DNA of 57,905 nt from Streptomyces scopuliridis RB72. GTDB lineage: Bacteria; Actinomycetota; Actinomycetes; Streptomycetales; Streptomycetaceae. The notes beneath the pieces are model-generated. The model ran no database searches. It had not been told where the DNA came from and was given only the letters and a program-made list of their open reading frames with translations. The position numbers and the translations under genes are program-made. Shown one piece after another: positions 8,257-16,759 of this stretch (position 1 is the first letter of the stretch; the number at the start of each line of letters is the position of its first letter). The DNA is taken from contig NZ_JOEI01000035.1 of assembly GCF_000718095.1 (NCBI RefSeq), positions 1 to 57,905 of the forward strand, given 5' to 3'.

Positions 8257-9438
8257 TCAGTGCCCGCGCGGCCACAGGTCGGGGTCGGGGGTGAATCTCA
8301 CCCGCAGCACGCCGTCCGTGAGGGCCGCGCCGGTGACGCTGCAGCGGCGGAGCGCGGACGGCAGCGGAACGATTCGGCGGAACGGGCCGACGGTGAGCAG
8401 GAGTTCATCGTCCCTGCGTACCAGCGCGAGCTCGCTCTTGACCGCGCCGGGCAGTGGCAGGCACCAGACGAGCAGATTCTCCTCGGCGAGCCGGTCCTCG
8501 ACCGGCCAGGGGTCCTCGACGGGGGTCCCGGCGGCGCCCTCGGGCGCGCTGTCGAGAAGGGCGAGGTCGTCGAGGCCGCGCGGATCGCGGCCCAGATGAC
8601 CCACCGCGTGGACGGGCATCCCGGGCGGCCATCCCTCGTGCCACTCGTCGAGACACTTGCGCTGCTGGGCGACGAGCGTCGCGAGCCAGGGGTCCGCGGC
8701 GTCGCCGGGCAGTATCCGGTTGGGTACGAGCGCGTCGACGCGCAGTCCGTACAGCGCGATCCCGGCGCGGGCGGCGCGCAGGGCCTCGGCCGCCGCGGGC
8801 CCCGGCTCGGCGACCAGCCGCAGGGTCGTCGCGGGGTCCTCGATGAGCGACTGGACGGCGGCCAGCTCGGCGTCCCACCGGGCGGCCGTCTCGTACAGCC
8901 ACTGCGCGGGCATGGGTATCCCGGCGAGCTGGGCCATCATCGGGCGCAGCGCGCGGGCGGCCTGCCGCTCCTGGGGCAGCAGTCGGCGCAGATAGCGGCG
9001 CAGTTGCCCGGGCAGGGCGAGCAGGGCCAGGGCGTCGCGCAGCGGCGGCAGGTCGACGACGAGGACGTCCCAGTCCCCGGACGCGGCCCGGCGCAGGGCG
9101 TGCAGCAGGGCGGACTGTTCGCTGCCCGGCAGTTCGGTGAGTTCCTCACCGGCCAGCTTGCGGGCGCCGAGGAGTTCGAGCGCGGTGGCGGCCCGCTCCT
9201 GGAAGGCGAGCGTCTCCGTACGGAAGTGCGCGCCGGAGTCGACGCGCGCGGCCCACAGGCCGTCCCGTACCGGAGCGGGGTCCTCCGGCGACCCGGCGGG
9301 CGTGCCGAGGACATCGCCGAGCGGGTCGGCCGAGAGCAGCAGGACACGTCGGCCGCGCCGGGCGGCGGCGAGCGCGGTGGCGGCGGCGATGGTCGTACGG
9401 CCCGCCCCGCCGGGGCCGGTGACGAGGACCGTACGCAT
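8257..9438 (-). CDS. ArsA/Get3-like P-loop ATPase with altered Walker A
   Basis: A 393-residue protein related to ArsA/Get3 ATPases. The N-terminus has a P loop TGPGGAGRTTIAA and a Walker B-like strand WDVLVVDLPP. The P-loop Lys of the usual GKTT is Arg here, and the first Lys of the deviant ArsA signature is also missing, so ATP hydrolysis may be weak or absent. The last ~80 residues look like the small beta-sandwich found at the end of actinobacterial ArsA-like proteins. It follows the SRPBCC gene by only 5 bases, so both are likely in one operon. Its substrate is unknown. Confidence 0.8.
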   Translation of the reverse strand: MRTVLVTGPGGAGRTTIAAATALAAARRGRRVLLLSADPLGDVLGTPAGSPEDPAPVRDGLWAARVDSGAHFRTETLAFQERAATALELLGARKLAGEELTELPGSEQSALLHALRRAASGDWDVLVVDLPPLRDALALLALPGQLRRYLRRLLPQERQAARALRPMMAQLAGIPMPAQWLYETAARWDAELAAVQSLIEDPATTLRLVAEPGPAAAEALRAARAGIALYGLRVDALVPNRILPGDAADPWLATLVAQQRKCLDEWHEGWPPGMPVHAVGHLGRDPRGLDDLALLDSAPEGAAGTPVEDPWPVEDRLAEENLLVWCLPLPGAVKSELALVRRDDELLLTVGPFRRIVPLPSALRRCSVTGAALTDGVLRVRFTPDPDLWPRGH

Positions 9439-9443
9439 CGGCG

Positions 9444-9887
9444 TCAGGCTCCGGGGACGGATTCGACGCGCTTCTTGAGACCCGCGAGGGCCCGGTCGAT
9501 GATGACCTTCTCGGCCTTGCGCTTGATCATGCCGAGCATCGGGATCTTGACGTCGACGGTCAGCCGGTAGGTGACCTCGGTGCCGGACCCGGCCGGCGTC
9601 AGCAGATACGAGCCGTCGAGGGCGCGCAGCATCTGGGACTTCACCAGCGTCCAGCTGACCTCGTTGTCGCCGGTCCAGGTGTAGGCGAGGGTGTGGTCGT
9701 CCTTGATCGCTCCGGCGTCCAGCACCAGCCTGACCTGCTCGGCACGGCCCCGGCTGTCGGTGGCCAGCACCTCGGCCTCCTTCACCTCGCCGGTCCACTC
9801 GGGGTAGCGGTCGAAGTCGGCGATCACGCCCATGACGTCGGCCGGTGCCGCCTCGATCGTGATGCTCGAACTGGTGTGTTCCGCCAT
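9444..9887 (-). CDS. SRPBCC/START-fold protein (polyketide cyclase-like)
   Basis: A 147-residue SRPBCC-superfamily protein, a helix-grip fold with a hydrophobic ligand pocket. The start (SSSITIEAAPADVMGVIADFDRYPEWTG) is typical of the family and the C-terminal long helix is present. Such proteins bind lipids or polyketide-like ligands; the ligand here is unknown. ATG 9887 is preceded by GGAG-like bases, and the gene runs into the ArsA-like ATPase after 5 bp, suggesting that the pair works together. Confidence 0.85.
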   Translation of the reverse strand: MAEHTSSSITIEAAPADVMGVIADFDRYPEWTGEVKEAEVLATDSRGRAEQVRLVLDAGAIKDDHTLAYTWTGDNEVSWTLVKSQMLRALDGSYLLTPAGSGTEVTYRLTVDVKIPMLGMIKRKAEKVIIDRALAGLKKRVESVPGA

Positions 9888-9961
9888 CGCCGTGCTCCTC
9901 CGGTGCTGGGGCTGTCCCGGCTTCTGGATATGTGTGGTGCAGGCTATCGCGAGTGCGCCGG

Positions 9962-10738
9962 TCACCATTCCATGGCCCACGGCCGCCCGGTCGACGCGAA
10001 GTGCCCCACGTTCACGCACTCCGTGGCGCCGATACGCATCCGGCGGGCCAGCGGCTGATGGACATGCCCGAACAGGGAGTACCGCGGCTTCGTACGGCGG
10101 ATGGCGTCCAGCAGCGCGGTGCTGCCGCGCTCGAAGCGGCGGGCGACCGTGTCGTACGTCAGCTCGGGCACGTCGGGCGGAATGTGCGAGCACAGCACAT
10201 CCACCTCGCCGAGCGCCTCGACCTTGGCCGCGTACTCCTCGTCGGAGATCTCGTACGGGGTGCTCATGGGGGTACGCAGCCCGCCGCCGACGAAGCCGAA
10301 GACCCGGCCGCCCAGCTCCACCCGCTCACCGTCCAGCACGGTGGTGCCCGGCCGCGCGTACTCCGGCCAGAGGTCGGGGATATCGACATTGCCGTATGTG
10401 GCGTACGTCGGGGTGGGGAGCACCGCGAACAATTCGGCGTACTGGCGCCGCACGCCCTGCTCGATGGCGGCCTTGGGATCGAGTCCGAGCCCCGCCCACA
10501 GCTCCCGGCCGAACTCCCGTGCCTCGTCGAAGCGGCGGGCGGTGCGCAGCGCCACGATCCGGTCGGCGTTCTCGACGCCGAAGAGGTCGGGGAAGATGCC
10601 GCGCGAGTGGTCCGCGTAGTCCAGGAAAAGAACGAGATCACCGAGACAGATCAGGGCGTCGGCGCCGTCACCGGCCTTCGCGAGAGCCCGCTCGTTCCCA
10701 TGGACATCACTGATCACATTGACTCGCATACCTCGCAT
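9962..10738 (-). CDS. Calcineurin-like metallophosphoesterase
   Basis: A 258-residue metallophosphoesterase. Metal ligands are visible in order: the Asp and His of NVISDVHGN, the Asp of ICLGDLV, the Asn of TYGNVD (normally GNHD), the His of LCSHIP and the final GHVH. The GNHD motif is degraded to GNVD, so the His expected to help in catalysis is missing. ATG 10738 has AGGGTGA about 6 bases upstream; ATG 10729 would also keep the whole domain. It is divergent from the acyl-CoA ligase gene. The substrate is not predictable. Confidence 0.82.
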   Translation of the reverse strand: MRGMRVNVISDVHGNERALAKAGDGADALICLGDLVLFLDYADHSRGIFPDLFGVENADRIVALRTARRFDEAREFGRELWAGLGLDPKAAIEQGVRRQYAELFAVLPTPTYATYGNVDIPDLWPEYARPGTTVLDGERVELGGRVFGFVGGGLRTPMSTPYEISDEEYAAKVEALGEVDVLCSHIPPDVPELTYDTVARRFERGSTALLDAIRRTKPRYSLFGHVHQPLARRMRIGATECVNVGHFASTGRPWAMEW

Positions 10739-10881
10739 GACGATCACCCTAGAACCCCGATTCCGCCCTTGGTAGAGGGGCCGGACCTGCGGTTCCTTCC
10801 ACGGTGTCGGAGGTGTGGACTACTCTGCGCGAAGTACCGCACAGTACGTGTGACGCACGGAACATCTGGCCGGGACCCTCT

Positions 10882-10901
10882 ATCGGTAAGTCAGTACCGA
10901 T
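10882..10901. promoter_or_regulatory. Inverted repeat, candidate operator before the acyl-CoA ligase
   Basis: ATCGGTA (10882-10888) and TACCGAT (10895-10901) are perfect inverted arms of 7 bp with a 6-base centre, in the 277-bp space between divergent genes. A second overlapping partial palindrome, TACCGATGGGTA, follows. A TetR- or GntR-type regulator is plausible, but none is encoded next to it. Confidence 0.4.
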
Positions 10902-11015
10902 GGGTAACGTCCGGGCAGTCCAGTCGTGCTCGCCCCATCGAGCACCTGCCCGATCTTGGACCGCAGCCGGCGCGCACAAAGCCGTGGCGCCGGCGCCCGA
11001 TGAGGAGCAGCAGTC

Positions 11016-12812
11016 TTGCGCGAGTTCAGCCTTCCGGCCCTGTACGAGGTCCCCTCGGACGGCAACCTGACGGATCTCATCCGCCGCAATGCCGCGCAGC
11101 ACCCCGATGTCGCGGTCCTCGGCCGCAAGGTGGCGGGCGCCTGGACGGACGTCACCGCCACCCAGTTCCTCGCCGAGGTACGGGCCGCCGCCAAGGGGCT
11201 GATCGCGGCGGGCATCCAGCCCGGCGACCGGGTCGCACTGATGTCCCGTACCCGCTTCGAATGGGTACAGCTCGACTTCGCGATCTGGAGCGCCGGCGCG
11301 GTCACCGTCCCGGTGTACGAGACCAGCTCGGCCGAGCAGGTGCAGTGGATCCTCGGCGACTCGGGCGCGGTCGCGGCGATCGTGGAGAGCCCGGAGCACA
11401 CCGCCAGGGTGGAGTCGGTACGGGACGGCCTGCCCGGCCTGCGCGACGTCTGGCAGATCGACGACGGCGCCGTCGCGGAACTGACCGCCGCCGGCGCCGA
11501 GGTCACGGACGCGACGGTCGACGAGCGCGCCGCGACCGCGAAGGCCGACGACCCGGCGACCATCGTCTACACCTCGGGCACCACCGGCCGCCCGAAGGGC
11601 TGTGTGCTGACGCACCGCAGCTTCTTCGCGGAGTGCGGCAACGCGGTGGAACGCCTCAAACCCCTCTTCCGCACGGGCGAGTGCTCCGTACTGCTCTTCC
11701 TCCCCGCCGCGCATGTCTTCGGGCGGCTGGTCGAGGTGGCGGCCGTGATGGCACCGATCAAGCTCGGCTGCCTGCCCGACATCAAGAACCTCACCGACGA
11801 CCTGGCGACCTTCCGGCCGACCCTGATCCTCGGTGTCCCCCGCGTCTTCGAGAAGGTCTACAACTCGGCCCGCGCCAAGGCCCAGGCGGACGGCAAGGGC
11901 CGGATCTTCGACAAGGCCGCGCACACGGCGATCGCGTACAGCCGCGCGCTGTCCACCCCGCAGGGCCCGTCCCTCGGCCTGAGGATCCGGCACAAGATCT
12001 TCGACAAGCTCGTCTACGGCAAACTCCGCGCGGTCCTCGGCGGACGCGGCGAGTACGCGATCTCGGGCGGCGCCCCGCTGGGCGAGCGGCTGGGCCACTT
12101 CTACCGGGGCATCGGCTTCACGGTGCTGGAGGGCTACGGCCTCACCGAATCCTGCGCGGCCACGGCCTTCAACCCGTGGGACCGGCAGAAGATCGGCACG
12201 GTCGGCCAGCCCCTGCCGGGCTCGGTCATCCGCATCGCCGACGACGGCGAGGTCCTGCTCCACGGCGAGCACCTGTTCACGGGCTACTGGAACAACCCCG
12301 AGGCGACCGCCGAGGCCCTCGCAGACGGCTGGTTCCACACCGGCGACATCGGCACGCTCGACGAGGACGGCTACCTCGCGATCACCGGCCGCAAGAAGGA
12401 GATCCTCGTCACCGCCGGCGGCAAGAACGTCGCCCCGGCCGTCATCGAGGACCGCATCCGGGCGCACGCGCTGATCGCCGAGTGCATGGTCGTCGGCGAC
12501 GGGCGGCCGTTCGTGGGCGCGCTCATCACCCTGGACGAGGAGTTCCTGACCCGCTGGGCCAAGGACCACGGCAAACCCTCCGACGCGACGGCGGCGACGC
12601 TGCGCCTGGACCCGGAGCTGCTGGCGGAGGTGCAACGGGCGGTGGACGAGGGGAACGCGGCGGTGTCGAAGGCGGAGTCGGTACGGAAGTTCCGGGTGCT
12701 GACGCGGCAGTTCACGGAGGAGGCGGGGCACATTACGCCGTCGCTGAAGCTGAAGCGGAACGTGGTGTCCAAGGACTTCGCCGACGAAATCGAAGCGATT
12801 TATCAGGGCTGA
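11016..12812 (+). CDS. Long-chain fatty acid-CoA ligase (AMP-binding family)
   Basis: A 598-residue AMP-forming acyl-CoA synthetase that activates fatty acids through an acyl-adenylate. The P-loop-like motif YTSGTTGRPKG, the A5 motif GYGLTES, the TGD motif in HTGDIGTLDEDG and the C-terminal GRKKEILVTAGGKNV are all intact, so it should be active. The full length is normal for bacterial FadD15-type ligases. The start is a TTG at 11016 with GAGGAG eight bases upstream. A 190-bp spacer with repeated CCGGGTGCGGG blocks separates its stop from the convergent glycosyltransferase gene. Confidence 0.92.
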   Translation: MREFSLPALYEVPSDGNLTDLIRRNAAQHPDVAVLGRKVAGAWTDVTATQFLAEVRAAAKGLIAAGIQPGDRVALMSRTRFEWVQLDFAIWSAGAVTVPVYETSSAEQVQWILGDSGAVAAIVESPEHTARVESVRDGLPGLRDVWQIDDGAVAELTAAGAEVTDATVDERAATAKADDPATIVYTSGTTGRPKGCVLTHRSFFAECGNAVERLKPLFRTGECSVLLFLPAAHVFGRLVEVAAVMAPIKLGCLPDIKNLTDDLATFRPTLILGVPRVFEKVYNSARAKAQADGKGRIFDKAAHTAIAYSRALSTPQGPSLGLRIRHKIFDKLVYGKLRAVLGGRGEYAISGGAPLGERLGHFYRGIGFTVLEGYGLTESCAATAFNPWDRQKIGTVGQPLPGSVIRIADDGEVLLHGEHLFTGYWNNPEATAEALADGWFHTGDIGTLDEDGYLAITGRKKEILVTAGGKNVAPAVIEDRIRAHALIAECMVVGDGRPFVGALITLDEEFLTRWAKDHGKPSDATAATLRLDPELLAEVQRAVDEGNAAVSKAESVRKFRVLTRQFTEEAGHITPSLKLKRNVVSKDFADEIEAIYQG

Positions 12813-13002
12813 GGGGGGTTCGTTTCGGCCGGAGCGGTTTCCGGGTGCGGGGCCGTTGTGGTGCGGGTGTCCGGGCCGGTTTCCGGGTGCGGGTGCGGTG
12901 GTCTTTGGCCTGGGCCGGTCTCCGGGTGCGGGCTTGTGGGGGTGCCGGGTGCCGGGGCCTCCGGCCCACGAACACGCGACCGCAACCCGCAACGCCGGAC
13001 GG

Positions 13003-14157
13003 CTAAAGCAACGACTTGAGCCGCGACGCCAGCAGGTCCCAGCGCCACCTCTCCTCCACCCAGTCCCGCCCCCGCTCCCCCATCCGCCGCCTCAGCTCCG
13101 CGTCCAGCAGCAGCGCCACCACCCGCTCCGCCGTCTCCGCCGACGCCACCCCCCGCGGCCCCCCGCGCACCACCCACCCCGTCTCCCCCTCAAGCACCGC
13201 GTCCGGCGCCCCGCCCGAGTCCCCCGCGATCACCGGAAGCCCCGTCGCCGACGCCTCCAGGTAGACGATCCCCAGGCCCTCGACGTCGAGCCCGCCGCGC
13301 CGGGTGCGGCACGGCATCGCGAAGACGTCGCCCGCGCCGAAGTGGGCGGGCAGTTCCGACCAGGGGACGGCGCCGGTGAAGCGTACGGAGTCGGCCACGC
13401 CCGTGTCGGCCGCCAGCTTGCGCAGTGTCCCCTCGTACGGCCCGCCGCCCACGATCAGCAGCACCGTGTCCGGCACCCGCGCCAGGATCGCGGGCAGCGC
13501 GAGGATCAGCGTGTCCTGGCCCTTGCGCGGGACCAGCCGGGAGACGCAGACCACGACGGGCCGGTCCGCGAGGCCGAGCCGTTCGCGGATGGCGTGGCCG
13601 CCCGAGCCCGGGTGGAAGGTCTTCTCGTCGACGCCGGGCGGCAGTTGGACCATGCGCGCCGCGGCCTCCGGGGTGAGCGCGGCGGCGATGCGCGAGCGCG
13701 TGTACTCGCCGAGGTAGGTGATCGTGTCCGTACCTTCGCCGATGCGGCGCAGCAGCTGCCGGGAGGCGGGCAGCTGGGCCCAGCCCGCCTCGTGGCCGTG
13801 CGTGGTGGCGACCAGGCGCCGCGCGCCGGCCGCGCGCAGGGCGGGGGCCATCAGGCCGAGCGGGGCCGCCGCGCCGAACCAGACCGACTCGCAGCCGTGC
13901 TCGCGCAGCAGCCGGGTGGCTCTGCGGGTGACGCGCGGGGTCGGCAGCAGCATCGTCGTACGGTCGCGTACGACGGTGAACGGCTGCTCCGCGTCGAACG
14001 CCGCCGTCGCCTCCGCGCCCTCGCGCCCGCGCTTCCAGGTGGAGGCGTAGACAACGAGCTGATCGGGGTCCAGACGGAGCGCCATGTTGTGCAGGAACGC
14101 CTGGATGCCCCCCGGCCTGGGCGGAAAGTCATTGGTCACGATCAATGTCTTGTGCAT
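13003..14157 (-). CDS. GT4 glycosyltransferase, PimB-like
   Basis: A 384-residue GT-B fold enzyme. The N-terminal domain begins TLIVTNDFPPRPGGIQ, with the acceptor-site Gly pair, and the C-terminal GT4 domain has VPRKGQDTLI and the E-x7-E motif in EGLGIVYLEASATG. Both length and motifs are close to mycobacterial PimB, which adds mannose to phosphatidylinositol mannoside, so a lipid-mannosylating role is likely but not proven. ATG 14157 is taken because the conserved strand starts immediately after it. The neighbouring divergent gene is a membrane GT87 enzyme. Confidence 0.87.
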   Translation of the reverse strand: MHKTLIVTNDFPPRPGGIQAFLHNMALRLDPDQLVVYASTWKRGREGAEATAAFDAEQPFTVVRDRTTMLLPTPRVTRRATRLLREHGCESVWFGAAAPLGLMAPALRAAGARRLVATTHGHEAGWAQLPASRQLLRRIGEGTDTITYLGEYTRSRIAAALTPEAAARMVQLPPGVDEKTFHPGSGGHAIRERLGLADRPVVVCVSRLVPRKGQDTLILALPAILARVPDTVLLIVGGGPYEGTLRKLAADTGVADSVRFTGAVPWSELPAHFGAGDVFAMPCRTRRGGLDVEGLGIVYLEASATGLPVIAGDSGGAPDAVLEGETGWVVRGGPRGVASAETAERVVALLLDAELRRRMGERGRDWVEERWRWDLLASRLKSLL

Positions 14158-14270
14158 CGCCGCAGACAGTACCCAACGCACCGGCGGCCCTGCCTCGTGG
14201 CTCCCGCACAGCCCCGCCCGGCATCATGACTCCCGCGGTCACGTACGAGTCGGACGAGGATGAGGCGGTC

Positions 14271-15521
14271 ATGGCGGGCGCGCACGGCACACGGTTCCCG
14301 GTCGCGGTGTGGGCCCTCACCAGGGCGGCGCTGCTGCTCTGCGTCTTCAAGGTCGTCACGCTGCCGGGGCCCGACGTCACCGGCGATGTCGCGGTGATCT
14401 ACCAGGGCTGGTACGAGGTGCTGAAGACCGGCACGTACCCGCTGGACGATGTGACCTGGCAGTATCCGCCGGCCGCGGCGCTGGCGATCGGCTCGCCGGC
14501 GGTGCTGCCGTTCCTCGGTTACGCCTCCGCCTTCTTCGTGCTGGCGCTGCTCTGCGACGCGGTGGCCTTCGGTCTGCTGCTGTACGCGGGCGGGCGGAGC
14601 GGCCGGTCCATACGGGGGGCGTGGGTGTGGGTGGCGGGGGTGCCGCTGCTGGGTCCGACGGCGTACGCGCGCTACGACCTGATGGTGACGGCGGTGGCGG
14701 TCGCGGCCCTGCTCGCCGGGGTGCGCCGGCCGCGGCTGATGGGGGCGCTCGCCGGGTTCGGGGCGCTGCTGAAGGTGTGGCCGGTCCTGCTGCTGGTGGG
14801 CACCCCGCGCGGCCGGGCCACCCGGCGGTCCTGGGCGACGGCCGCGGTGGTGGCGGCCGTGCTGGCGGTGGTCTGTTCCGCCGCGATGCCCGGGGCGCTG
14901 GCGTTCCTCACCTTCCAGCGCGACCGGGGCACGGAGATCGAGTCGCTGGGCGCGCTGGTCTTCCAGGTGGCGAGGCATTACGGCTGGAACGGGAGCGTGC
15001 TGCTCAACTACGGTTCGGTGGAGTTCGTCGGGCCGTATGTCCCGCTGGTCAGCAACGCCGCGCTGGCGCTGACCGTCCTGGCCTTCGGCTGGCTGCTGGT
15101 GTGGCGGCTGAGGGCGCGCGCGTTCAGCGCGGGCACGCCGTACGACGCGGCGTTCGCGGCCGTGCTGCTGTTCACCACCACGAGCCGGGTGATCAGTCCG
15201 CAGTACATGCTCTGGCTGGTCGGTCTGGCGGCCGTCTGTCTGACGCTGCGGGCGAGCCGGATGGGCCTGCCCGCGTGGCTGGTGGTGGCCGCGACCGCCG
15301 TGACACTGCTCGAATTCCCGCTGCTGTTCTCGCATGTGGTGGCCGGCGACCCGCTGGGCATCCTGCTGCTGGCCGTACGGAACGGGCTGCTGGTCGCGGC
15401 GACCCTGACCGCGTGTGTGCGGCTGTGGCGGGACACGGTCTCCGGGCCCCGGCGGCGCGACGGGGACGCGCTCGCGGTCAGGCCAGACGCTGACGCACAA
15501 AGTCGCGCCAACGTGCCGTGA
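14271..15521 (+). CDS. GT87/DUF2029 polyprenol-phosphate-dependent mannosyltransferase, membrane
   Basis: A 416-residue polytopic membrane protein with around ten hydrophobic helices, of the GT-C superfamily that uses polyprenyl-phosphate mannose outside the membrane. The acidic loop with GPDVTGDVAVIYQGW after the first helix is the expected catalytic loop. ATG 14271 has GAGG upstream; ATG 14226 lacks one. It pairs with the divergent PimB-like gene, which suggests lipoglycan or phosphoinositol-mannoside assembly. The last 44 bases overlap the end of the convergent lipoprotein gene. Confidence 0.82.
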   Translation: MAGAHGTRFPVAVWALTRAALLLCVFKVVTLPGPDVTGDVAVIYQGWYEVLKTGTYPLDDVTWQYPPAAALAIGSPAVLPFLGYASAFFVLALLCDAVAFGLLLYAGGRSGRSIRGAWVWVAGVPLLGPTAYARYDLMVTAVAVAALLAGVRRPRLMGALAGFGALLKVWPVLLLVGTPRGRATRRSWATAAVVAAVLAVVCSAAMPGALAFLTFQRDRGTEIESLGALVFQVARHYGWNGSVLLNYGSVEFVGPYVPLVSNAALALTVLAFGWLLVWRLRARAFSAGTPYDAAFAAVLLFTTTSRVISPQYMLWLVGLAAVCLTLRASRMGLPAWLVVAATAVTLLEFPLLFSHVVAGDPLGILLLAVRNGLLVAATLTACVRLWRDTVSGPRRRDGDALAVRPDADAQSRANVP

Positions 15522-16728
15522 GGTTCTCCGGCGTGGTGGAGAGCACGTCGTGCGCCGCCTTCTCCACCGCCCCTTCGCGCCCCGGGTGCGCGCCGACCGC
15601 CCGGTAGAAGGCGGTCAGCCGCCGCTCGCCCCAGTCCCGGGCGATCAGTTCGCAGGCCAGCCAGCCGCCCTCGTAGGAGCGGGCCAGCCGTTCGGCGTCG
15701 CCGCCGAAGGCGAAGTCCTCGTCGGACGGCAGCCGGGCGGGCGTCTCCCCGCGGCGGACGGCGCGCTGGAGTTCGGGGGCGATCTCGCCGGCCGTCCGCT
15801 CCGTACCCCGGTACGCGACCCAGTCGGCGAAGCCCTCCGAGAGCCAGGCCGGAGTGGCGGCCGAGGTGGCGGCGCGGGTCGCGACATGGGTGGTCTCGTG
15901 GGTGAGGACGATCCGCTGTCCATAGCTGCTCAGGGCGCCGTACGCCTCGGGGTTCACCACGATCCGGTCGGCGGGCGCCGCGCCCGGTGAGCCGACCTCG
16001 CCGGTGGTGACCGCCGCGATGCCGCGGTATCCGGCCGCGGGAGCCCCCAGCAGCCCGGCCATGGACTCCAGGGAGTCCGGCACGAGCAGCACCACCCGGC
16101 GCGCCCACGGGCCCGGCCAGGCGTCGTCCACGGCGGGCACGGCCCGGTCGGCGGCGGCGGCGATCCCCCGCAGCCGCGCGCCGGCGGCCTCGCCCGCCCC
16201 GACGCCGAGGACGAGGCTGTGGGCGCCGCGTACGGCCCGTACCTCGCCCTGCTGCCAGAGCTGTGGGGCGCCGCCCGCGCCCGGCCGGTCCCCGGTCACG
16301 TACCAGCGTCCGCCGCGCTCCTCCAGCGCCAGCGTGCGGGGCGTGGAGACCGGCGCAGTGTCGTAGCCGGCGATGCGGTAGCGCAGTTCGGCCTGGACGG
16401 TGGCCCGGTCGCCGGTCCGTTCGATGCCCGTGAGGTGGTACGTCCAGGAGCCGAGGGGCACGTCCGCGAGGTTCTCGAACTCCTCGTGCGCGGTGGCGCG
16501 CAGGGTCCGCGCGGACGGGGCGAGTACGGCGAGATACGCGTCCTCGTCCCGGTCCATCACGGCCGCGGCCCGGCGCTCCAGGGTCCGCCCGATCGCGTCG
16601 GTGGCGGTGTCGGGGGCCTTCTCGGGGGCGGTGCAGCCCGCCGCCAGCAGCAGCGCGGCGAGCCACGGCACGGCCGTACGTCCCCACGCGCCGTGCCGTC
16701 CTGCCGCGGTACGCGCCCGACCTGCCAC
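15478..16728 (-). CDS. Secreted lipoprotein with gluzincin-like HExxH motif
   Basis: A 416-residue protein with an N-terminal hydrophobic stretch ending in LLAAGC, a lipobox, so it is probably anchored outside the membrane. An HETTH motif within VLTHETTH, a downstream PAWLSEGFADWVAYR and further acidic residues resemble the zinc-binding site of M1/M61-type metallopeptidases. The N-terminal half appears to be a nuclear-transport-factor-like fold. The GTG at 16728 is the only start that keeps the signal region. The end overlaps the GT87 gene tail-to-tail by 44 bases. Peptidase activity is inferred. Confidence 0.78.
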   Translation of the reverse strand: MAGRARTAAGRHGAWGRTAVPWLAALLLAAGCTAPEKAPDTATDAIGRTLERRAAAVMDRDEDAYLAVLAPSARTLRATAHEEFENLADVPLGSWTYHLTGIERTGDRATVQAELRYRIAGYDTAPVSTPRTLALEERGGRWYVTGDRPGAGGAPQLWQQGEVRAVRGAHSLVLGVGAGEAAGARLRGIAAAADRAVPAVDDAWPGPWARRVVLLVPDSLESMAGLLGAPAAGYRGIAAVTTGEVGSPGAAPADRIVVNPEAYGALSSYGQRIVLTHETTHVATRAATSAATPAWLSEGFADWVAYRGTERTAGEIAPELQRAVRRGETPARLPSDEDFAFGGDAERLARSYEGGWLACELIARDWGERRLTAFYRAVGAHPGREGAVEKAAHDVLSTTPENLTARWRDFVRQRLA

Positions 16729-16759
16729 GCCGCCGATCGTACGGGGTGGCAGATCCGGA

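Noticed and set aside
10749..12992. 747-residue open frame antisense to the acyl-CoA ligase
   Set aside because: It is a high-GC shadow of the ligase gene, with a composition typical of antisense frames.
12813..13002. Small gene between the ligase and the glycosyltransferase
   Set aside because: The 190-bp spacer is made of repeated CCGGGTGCGGG blocks, and no frame has a credible start.
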